Of a stretch of 9,233 nucleotides of DNA, positions 5,201-9,233 are shown piece after piece (the stretch's first letter is position 1; every line of letters starts with the position of its first letter). This DNA comes from CAIXSC01 sp046349915. Its GTDB lineage: Bacteria; Planctomycetota; Planctomycetia; Pirellulales; Pirellulaceae. Location of the stretch: the NCBI GenBank assembly GCA_046349915.1, contig JAXMBL010000002.1:1-9233 (forward strand), in the 5' to 3' direction. The notes beneath the pieces are model-generated. The model was given only the letters and a program-made list of their open reading frames with translations, ran no database searches and was not told the DNA's origin. A program made the position numbers and the translations under genes.

Positions 5201-6100
5201 TCACGACACGATATCGGCGACAATTACGTTTACTGTGGGAGTCGCTGACAGGTTGCCATTAATGGTAACATCGTCCGAGTCGAAGTCGACCTCGCTGATG
5301 AGCCAAATCTCGATGGTCATTTCCTGGTTTCTGTCAACGACAATATCGGACTTCGCTCCGAGAAACGGAGGACCGACGCCCGACCTATTGTAGTCGTCAT
5401 CACAATTCCCAGGAAGGTTGCCGCCCACATAACATCTCTGCAGCCCACCGAAGACGAGGGGTTGCCAACTGTCAATGATATTCTGATAAGTGCCGTCGAT
5501 GCTTCGCCATGCCAGAAACCGGACGCCGATAATGCCGCGAATTCCGTATCCGCTGTCCGTCGCGAAGTTCGATTTGTCATCGAGATGGAATCGCATGTTC
5601 AGACCGTTGGGATAGCCCCACTCGGTGTGAATCTGTAATCTGCCAGAGCGGTCCGGAAACCTGCACTTGAACTGAAACCCCGCCTCCAGGTGCGCGATGC
5701 TGCTGTCTGCCTCTCCTCCGCCCTGGGTGGAATAGCCGATGGCTGTGGCAATCTGCCCAGTTGGTCTGCTGGCGAACGCCAAGGACGTCCAGCTCAAATT
5801 GCCATCGGAAATCTTCCGTGCAATTTCCGCGACGTCGTTGGCGGACATCGGCGGCCGAAGGACGACTTGACTCCAGGGGGCCACATTCGGTTCTGGCTTC
5901 CCGATATCCGCCAAGCTGAAGCTCGTCTCGATCGGCTGTACGCACTCGAGTTCCACGCCTGTTTCAGGTTGGGTCGGGAGGATGACCTCGGTGTCCAAAT
6001 TGCAGTTACAGCGGTGCCGCTGACGTCGCACTGCGGCCTCGAGTGCGTAGACTCGTTGCTGCAGCTCTTGGAGGTCTCGGCCGATTTGATAGTCGCTCAT
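5201..6100 (-). CDS. Hypothetical protein, coiled-coil start and beta-rich body
   Basis: A 299-residue protein that I cannot place in a family. It starts MSDYQIGRDLQELQQRVYAL with a heptad-like pattern to about residue 28, a likely short coiled coil for oligomerisation. An RRQRHRCNCN segment follows, then an acidic linker. From about residue 65 the protein is polar, Gly- and aromatic-rich with many short hydrophobic alternations (FQFKCRFPDRSGRLQIHTEW, GIRGIIGVRFLAWRS, MTIEIWLISEVDFDS), suggesting a beta-sandwich or jelly-roll body. It contains an NLPGNCDDDYN segment that could bind metal. No signal peptide or transmembrane helix. ATG 6100 is the first Met; no clear Shine-Dalgarno precedes it. 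It is the only gene between the attC sites at 6218 and 5005. Confidence 0.85.
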   Translation of the reverse strand: MSDYQIGRDLQELQQRVYALEAAVRRQRHRCNCNLDTEVILPTQPETGVELECVQPIETSFSLADIGKPEPNVAPWSQVVLRPPMSANDVAEIARKISDGNLSWTSLAFASRPTGQIATAIGYSTQGGGEADSSIAHLEAGFQFKCRFPDRSGRLQIHTEWGYPNGLNMRFHLDDKSNFATDSGYGIRGIIGVRFLAWRSIDGTYQNIIDSWQPLVFGGLQRCYVGGNLPGNCDDDYNRSGVGPPFLGAKSDIVVDRNQEMTIEIWLISEVDFDSDDVTINGNLSATPTVNVIVADIVS

Positions 6101-6217
6101 GGATGGATTGCTTTGCTTCGCCGCGCTAGGCCCGAGCCATGCACGATAGGGTCACGGTATCAAACGGTGAATATGGGTCGTCGATTCGGTGGACTTGTGG
6201 TTGATTGCGCTTATGCC

Positions 6218-6308
6218 GCCGAACGACTGCGGTAACCCGGCGGCGGCCAGGAACCGTTGATTCCAAAATCCACCCGATCCGCCGCTCGGGTTGACCGCTT
6301 TGTTCGAC
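6218..6308 (-). repeat. attC site before the 299-residue gene
   Basis: A 91 bp palindrome with cores GCCGAAC (6218-6224) and GTTCGAC (6302-6308). The arms pair as GGTAACCCGGCGGCGG against GGTCAACCCGAGCGGCGG on the minus strand; the extra C and A in the gene-side arm correspond to unpaired G and T on the opposite strand, the same base identities as the extrahelical bases of classical attC sites. Read on the minus strand it translates as NKAVNPSGGSGGF. Same subtype as 7493 and 1126. Confidence 0.88.
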
Positions 6309-6829
6309 ATGACGTCCTGAAAGCCCAGGTCAAGAGCGAATTGTAGCGATGCGGAACCGCACGATTCAATGGAAGCCGACAAGAAGTGACGGCATGAACT
6401 GCAGCGGGCAAGGCCGCGAGTCGCGTTTCCGAAAGGATCTGCGAGCGGCGAACCCCCGACGATCGCTTGAGCATCGCACGATACGGGAATGAGCAAATCG
6501 TGGTTCTGGGCAGGCAGCCCAGCGAGGTGGTGGGATCGTTCGCAGTGGCGGCTTCTGGCTTGGGCAGCGATTGGAGCGACACGCTGTTTCCAGCAAGAAC
6601 TATTCATCCAGAGGAAAACACCCCGGGCGATGGCCGCGGAGAACGCGAGGACGCTGCACGCAAAGCAACGTCGTCAATCATCTATCCCACGCACGCCATT
6701 CAGCCGTTCGGCACTACCCGGCGACGATCCGCATCGAAATGCTTGTATGCCAGTAACGGCCCGCAGCGTTCGATGTTGCGCCGCGAGTGCGTGCGGCGGT
6801 GGGCGCTTCCAAGGCTGGTTGCCAGTCAT
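6309..6829. other. Cassette with no convincing gene
   Basis: This 521-base stretch lies between two attC sites and should be a cassette body. The best minus-strand frame (ATG 6607, MNSSCWKQRVAPIAAQ) only gets its length by reading through the attC and has no recognisable domain. Upstream of that ATG the same frame reads a hydrophobic CSVLAFSAAIARGVFLW, as if an older membrane-protein gene had decayed. The plus-strand frames (6467, 6489) also run into an attC. A GC-rich hairpin, GCCGC/GCGGC, lies at 6780-6797. It could be a decayed gene, a non-coding cassette or an RNA. Confidence 0.45.
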
Positions 6830-6919
6830 GGCGAACGGCACGCATCACGCGGGCGGCGCGTGTGACGCTGACTTCATTAACGACGCTGTCGCCGCCTCGC
6901 GTGCATGCGTTGGTTCGGC
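6830..6919 (-). repeat. attC site after the TIGR03067 gene
   Basis: A 90 bp palindrome with cores GGCGAAC (6830-6836) and GTTCGGC (6913-6919). The arms pair as CGCATCACGCGGGCGGCG against CGCATGCACGCGAGGCGGCG on the minus strand, with extra G and A on the gene side. It shares the TGCATGCG box with 2337. It starts about ten bases after the stop of the gene at 6930. Confidence 0.85.
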
Positions 6920-6929
6920 CACGATACAC

Positions 6930-7427
6930 TCACCGTGTTTCTCGTTTCATCACTCTTCGATAGCTCGTCAGATCAGCCTCGGCGACGAACGCTGTGGGCC
7001 GATTGGACCAGAGGTCCGTACCCCATGGCCCGAACTCTCGCAGGGAGTCGCCGTCAAGTTCGTAGATCGCTAGCCGCGTAAGCACTTCGTCCGTCCCGCG
7101 ATTGTTCCGGTAACCCTTCAAACAGCGGTAGTCGATCTTCTTGACGACTCCTGACGAATCGATCGTGAACGTACCCTCTTCGATCACCTGGTCCCCATTG
7201 AGTCGGAAGAATCTATCACCGACAAAGATGAAACGACCGTCTTGCATCACCTTCTTGCCCCCATGTTCAGTGTACTCCTCAATCCAGACTCCTTGGAGTT
7301 TGGCAGAGTCGCCGCGAGTTGTCGCCTGGATCGGGGCGGCGAGGAATGCCGAGCCCGAGGATTGAAGGGCCAGCCATGGTCCCGCGAGCAGCAGAACCAC
7401 AGCATTCACTGCGGAGCAATTTCGCAT
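6930..7427 (-). CDS. TIGR03067 (lipocalin-like) exported protein
   Basis: This 165-residue protein has a signal peptide (hydrophobic at about residues 8-25, VNAVVLLLAGPWLALQSSGS) and one domain that fits TIGR03067, a family seen mainly in planctomycetes and thought to be lipocalin-like. Key parts in order: KLQGVWIEEYTEHGGKKV at about 43-60; GRFIFVGDRFFRLNGDQVIE, the paired strands; EGTFTIDSSGVVKKIDY; and RLAIYELDGDSLREFG, matching the family GIYELDGDTLKLC, followed by RPTAF. The last part, DLTSYRRVMKRETR, corresponds to the closing strand. Ligand and role are unknown. Start ATG 7427 is strongly supported by AGGAGG a few bases upstream. It is a single-gene cassette between the attC sites at 7493 and 6830. 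Confidence 0.9.
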   Translation of the reverse strand: MRNCSAVNAVVLLLAGPWLALQSSGSAFLAAPIQATTRGDSAKLQGVWIEEYTEHGGKKVMQDGRFIFVGDRFFRLNGDQVIEEGTFTIDSSGVVKKIDYRCLKGYRNNRGTDEVLTRLAIYELDGDSLREFGPWGTDLWSNRPTAFVAEADLTSYRRVMKRETR

Positions 7428-7492
7428 TCTGGTCCTCCTGACGGACTAACTCCATCGATGACAGGCTGCTCGGTGCCATTCCAAAACCTGCC

Positions 7493-7583
7493 GCCGAACG
7501 ACAAAGGTAACCCGGCGGCGGCCAAGAACCGTGGATTTCAGAATCCGCCCGATCCGCCGCACGGGTTGACCGCTTTGTTCGCC
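7493..7583 (-). repeat. attC site after hicBA
   Basis: A 91 bp palindrome with cores GCCGAAC (7493-7499) and GTTCGCC (7577-7583). The arms pair as GGTAACCCGGCGGCGG against GGTCAACCCGTGCGGCGG, with extra C and T on the gene side. Seven bases separate it from the hicA stop. The site at 1126, after the other hicA, has the same right arm, so hicA and its attC were duplicated or acquired together. Confidence 0.88.
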
Positions 7584-7589
7584 GATCCG

Positions 7590-7775
7590 TTACGGTTCCG
7601 CGATGCCGAGGTCGCGGCAGATCTTGCGGGCGAGAAACTCATTGATTTCCCGGTGGCGTGGAATGGCAGTAGTCTGGCTATTCTCGGGATTGAAGTACAC
7701 GCTGTGCTTGCCGCCCTTGCGCAGGAGGCGGCATCCGCTGGCCTCGACGTGACGGATTAATTCCTGCCGTTTCGT
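7590..7775 (-). CDS. hicA: HicA-family toxin, start codon ATG changed to ACG
   Basis: The frame encodes 61 residues: TKRQELIRHVEASGCRLLRK, then GGKHSVYFNPENSQ and IPRHREINEFLARKICRDLG. It keeps the GG-K-H-S-V-Y block with the catalytic His and is closer to the HicA consensus than the orphan copy. The codon at the usual start is ACG; the orphan copy at 1387 has ATG at the same aligned position. There is no ATG, GTG or TTG in frame within about 20 codons upstream or near the beginning. It overlaps the end of hicB by 19 bases, so translation might be coupled to hicB and start inefficiently at ACG, or the toxin may be silenced. HicA would cleave mRNA when free of HicB. Confidence 0.75.
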   Translation of the reverse strand, partial: TKRQELIRHVEASGCRLLRKGGKHSVYFNPENSQTTAIPRHREINEFLARKICRDLGIAEP

Positions 7776-7993
7776 GGAGTGCTCAGGTTGAACGGCTCGC
7801 GGGCAACATTGGATTTCCCAACAAGCGTCCGCTCGGCTAATTCGCGATTGGCTTCGAGGACGAGCTGCACCGCTTCTTTGAGGTTCTCGCGCACTTCCTC
7901 AAGCGTCTCGCCCTGGGTATTAGCGCCCGGAAGTTCCTCGACGAACGCGATGTAGCCCTCTGGTACCGCTATGTAGACGGCAGTCAACTGCAT
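7757..7993 (-). CDS. hicB: HicB-family antitoxin
   Basis: A 78-residue protein of the HicB family: MQLTAVYIAVPEGYIAFVEE, then LPGANTQGETLEEVRENLKE and AVQLVLEANRELAE. The first strand, the YIAFVEELPGANTQGETLEE block and the following helix make the partial RNase H-like HicB fold that occludes the HicA active site (established). The C-terminal tail lacks an obvious helix-turn-helix or ribbon-helix-helix, so autoregulation by DNA binding is not evident from sequence. ATG 7993 has GAGG seven bases upstream. The gene order, hicB before hicA, is the less usual but known arrangement. About 110 bases separate it from the previous attC, the longest clean leader in the array, enough for its own promoter. 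Confidence 0.9.
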   Translation of the reverse strand: MQLTAVYIAVPEGYIAFVEELPGANTQGETLEEVRENLKEAVQLVLEANRELAERTLVGKSNVAREPFNLSTPRNGRN

Positions 7994-8105
7994 CTTAGTG
8001 CCTCACTCTGCGATTCCGCATCGATCATCGACGACATCGAGCATACCGCGCATCGCCCCTCGAAGCCAAGACATGGTCTAGCAACTGCTGCCGGCCGCTG
8101 ATCGA
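7994..8105 (-). promoter_or_regulatory. Leader of hicBA, possible own promoter
   Basis: These 112 bases between the attC at 8106 and the hicB start hold no gene. Most other cassette genes in this array begin 10-65 bases after the attC, so this leader is unusually long for a short module. Toxin-antitoxin cassettes in other integrons carry their own promoters, which makes one plausible here. I cannot point to definite -35 and -10 boxes. Confidence 0.3.
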
Positions 8106-8196
8106 GGCGAACGACACCGTTCACCGGGCCGCGGCAAACCAATGATGACTTCAGAACCAGCGCGACCCGCGGCTCCGGTTGAACCGGTTGTTACCC
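8106..8196 (-). repeat. attC site overlapping the membrane protein gene
   Basis: A 91 bp palindrome with cores GGCGAAC (8106-8112) and GTTACCC (8190-8196). The arms pair as CCGTTCACCGGGCCGCGG against CCGGTTCAACCGGAGCCGCGG read on the minus strand, again with two extra bases on the gene side. The preceding gene stays open through the R''-L'' arm and stops at 8151, inside the loop. Same subtype as 4478. Confidence 0.85.
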
Positions 8197-8711
8197 CGGT
8201 TCACGTGTTTGATTGCACAACGGTCAAGGTCTGCCCTCAGCTGAGACTTGCGAAACCCTCGTCCCCTCAATAGTCGCAGAAAATCAGGAGCGTGATCGAA
8301 ATGCTGAAGTTGCCGATGATAGTAATTGATGTACTCCAGTATCGCCAGCGCTGTCGCGAGTATCGCGACCCACCGGTCGCCTGTGCTGACGGAAAAGCGA
8401 TGAAAAAATAGATCGGCGACGCAAAGAAGCGACGCAACAATGAGACTTGCAAGCAATGGAAGGCGGACGCGATCCAGCCAATAAAGCGTCGAATCGATGT
8501 TGGATCGGTCTTTTATCTGCCGAAATTTCGCACGCCAATAGCAACCACCCACGATAAGCAACCCGGACATCGGGACCAAGCACGAAATACCAATTGGACC
8601 AATGGATTGACCATTCACAGTCGGCACAAGGATGGCGACGACAGGAAGAAGTACAGCATTGAACAATTCAAGTCGCCAGTAGCCTTCCAAACGTTGCTGT
8701 AGTTTGTTCAT
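8151..8711 (-). CDS. Four-helix membrane protein of unknown function
   Basis: A 186-residue inner-membrane protein. Hydrophobic segments: about 17-33 (LFNAVLLPVVAILVP), 40-58 (GISCLVPMSGLLIVGGCYW), 84-103 (LPLLASLIVASLLCVADLFF) and 113-130 (WVAILATALAILEYINYY). The N-terminal LEGYWRLELFN and the HRQLQHFDHAPDFLRLLRGR block after the last helix look conserved; similar proteins occur as hypothetical proteins, but I know no function. The last 18 residues, HVNRGNNRFNRSRGSRWF, are encoded by the attC itself, so the native domain ends at about residue 168. ATG 8711 lies about 25 bases after the previous attC; the ribosome site is weak. Confidence 0.85.
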   Translation of the reverse strand: MNKLQQRLEGYWRLELFNAVLLPVVAILVPTVNGQSIGPIGISCLVPMSGLLIVGGCYWRAKFRQIKDRSNIDSTLYWLDRVRLPLLASLIVASLLCVADLFFHRFSVSTGDRWVAILATALAILEYINYYHRQLQHFDHAPDFLRLLRGRGFRKSQLRADLDRCAIKHVNRGNNRFNRSRGSRWF

Positions 8712-8737
8712 GCACTATTTTGACGAGAACCTTTTAG

Positions 8738-8828
8738 GGGTAACGATCAGCATCACCCGGCCGCCGAGGTGAGGCAGGAACTTGAAAATCGATCCGACCG
8801 GCGGCTCGGGTGGATGCGGTTGTTAGTA
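8738..8828 (-). repeat. attC site, right-most in window
   Basis: A 91 bp palindrome with cores GGGTAAC (8738-8744) and GTTAGTA (8822-8828). The arms pair as AGCATCACCCGGCCGCC against GCATCCACCCGAGCCGCC on the minus strand, with extra C and A on the gene side. The central part is nearly identical to 3599. Confidence 0.8.
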
Positions 8829-9089
8829 GGGACGATCCAGCAGGCCGCATCCACGCCCGAATTGTATTCCGCGAAACCGAGGGGATTCAACAGCAAACGG
8901 CTGTCCATTGGGCAGGACGTTCTTGCCCGAGGCACCCGGCACGCCGCGAAGGCTGGGAGCGGCAAGGAGGAGCCGATGACAACGCGGCGGCGGCACGCAT
9001 CCCAATTCTGCCGCAACCATTCGGCAACGGTACCCCGCGAAGCCGATGGCGGCAGTGGTTTGCGGAATGTAAGCGTACACCAGCACCAT
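8823..9089 (-). CDS. Possible 88-residue protein before the attC
   Basis: A minus-strand frame starts at ATG 9089 (MVLVYAYIPQTTAAIGFAGY) and stops at TAA 8823, inside the attC core, where another cassette gene in this window (4562) also stops. It has a Gly/Pro/Arg-rich composition, no recognisable domain and no Shine-Dalgarno. A competing frame (TTG 9016) reads on through the attC and looks no better. It may be a real cassette gene, a decayed one, or chance in GC-rich DNA. Confidence 0.3.
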   Translation of the reverse strand: MVLVYAYIPQTTAAIGFAGYRCRMVAAELGCVPPPRCHRLLLAAPSLRGVPGASGKNVLPNGQPFAVESPRFRGIQFGRGCGLLDRPY

Positions 9090-9201
9090 GGCCGTTTTTG
9101 CGGGCGACCGGGCGGCGAGGGCGGCGGCGGGTTCGGCGGTTCCAGCCGCAGAGAGGCGGGGCGGACGCTGCGGCGGTGAGCTGCGGCGGCAGGCGACGCG
9201 G
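9090..9201. other. GC-rich low-complexity spacer
   Basis: This stretch is dominated by GCC/GGC repeats (CGGCGAGGGCGGCGGCGGG) and contains no gene or palindrome I can support. It separates the gene end at 9202 from the rest of the last cassette. Confidence 0.4.
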
Positions 9202-9233
9202 TTAGCGTTTCTCGCGGGCCGCTTTGAGCGCGA
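9202..9233 (-). CDS. C-terminal end of a gene entering from the right edge
   Basis: The minus strand reads ALKAAREKR and then TAA at 9202, a basic helical C terminus typical of bacterial soluble proteins. Only ten codons are visible, so the identity is unknown and this could be a chance frame. No attC follows directly; the nearest is 370 bases downstream at 8738-8828. Confidence 0.3.
   Translation of the reverse strand, partial: ALKAAREKR

Larger units (their letters stand above)
620..8828 (-). mobile_element. Integron gene-cassette array (no integrase seen)
   Basis: All supported complete genes in this stretch lie on the minus strand, and nearly all are followed within 0-250 bases by an imperfect palindrome of about 90 bp that fits an attC site. 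Nine full sites, one site missing a core and two half sites can be placed by eye. Unpaired bases recur in the arm next to the upstream gene, so all sites point the same way, as cassette capture predicts. Most cassettes carry one gene and one (hicBA) carries two. Sizes run from about 0.5 to 1.3 kb. No tyrosine recombinase (IntI), attI or Pc promoter is present, so it is an array interior or an integrase-less attC cluster. Integrons are known in planctomycetes such as Rhodopirellula; assigning this array to one is inference. Confidence 0.85.

Noticed and set aside
6152..6607. 151-codon minus-strand frame through the attC at 6218
   Set aside because: Its length depends on reading an entire attC; no domain or ribosome site supports it.
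6489..7073. 194-codon plus-strand frame
   Set aside because: It runs across an attC and antisense into the TIGR03067 gene.
620..8828. CRISPR array or simple REP cluster as the explanation of the regular repeats
   Set aside because: Spacing is 0.5-1.3 kb with a gene in nearly every interval, the repeats are about 91 bp imperfect palindromes of several subtypes, and unpaired bases recur in one arm, which fits attC and not CRISPR or REP.
8769..9205. Two overlapping plus-strand frames (136 and 131 codons)
   Set aside because: Both are GC-rich chance frames; one starts inside an attC, and all other cassette genes are on the minus strand.

Overview
The window looks like part of a planctomycete chromosome, probably from the Rhodopirellula/Pirellula side of the phylum. 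The grounds are family content: a TIGR03067-type exported protein, small membrane proteins that open with an NPYE(S/A)P motif, an exported WD40 propeller, and dispersed repeats whose translations (such as NKAVNPSGG and KPVATIGRRSAT) I recall from many planctomycete hypothetical proteins. This is recognition from memory, not a database result.

The main reading is that the window is a stretch of integron gene-cassette array. Every supported complete gene lies on the minus strand, and nearly every one is followed by an imperfect palindrome of about 90 bp (126 bp in one case). These palindromes have the architecture of attC recombination sites: GAAC/GTTC-type outer cores, inner paired L boxes, a variable loop, and unpaired bases almost always in the arm next to the upstream gene. 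I count nine full sites (2337, 3599, 4478, 5005, 6218, 6830, 7493, 8106, 8738), one lacking its distal core (1126), and two half sites (620, 1741). No integrase gene or attI is visible, so this is either the interior of a longer integron or an integrase-less attC cluster.

In transcription order (right to left) the cassettes are: the tail of a gene entering from the right edge plus an unassigned stretch; a four-helix membrane protein; a hicB-hicA toxin-antitoxin pair whose hicA has ACG instead of ATG; a TIGR03067 lipocalin-like exported protein; a cassette with no convincing gene; a 299-residue unknown protein; two small NPYE-P membrane proteins; a seven-bladed WD40 protein; a CbrC-family protein; an orphan hicA; a gene fragment; and a membrane-anchored protein running off the left edge.

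The left third (about 600-1780) is degraded. A remnant of an IS21-family istA gene sits between half an attC and a hicB stump, and a second junction has removed the distal core of another attC and the front of the next gene. Two copies of a 260 bp element (646-905 and 3693-3951), ending in a REP-like hairpin pair, lie between a gene end and an attC. The genes share no pathway; they look like an ordinary cassette collection, with the toxin-antitoxin module as a possible stabiliser.
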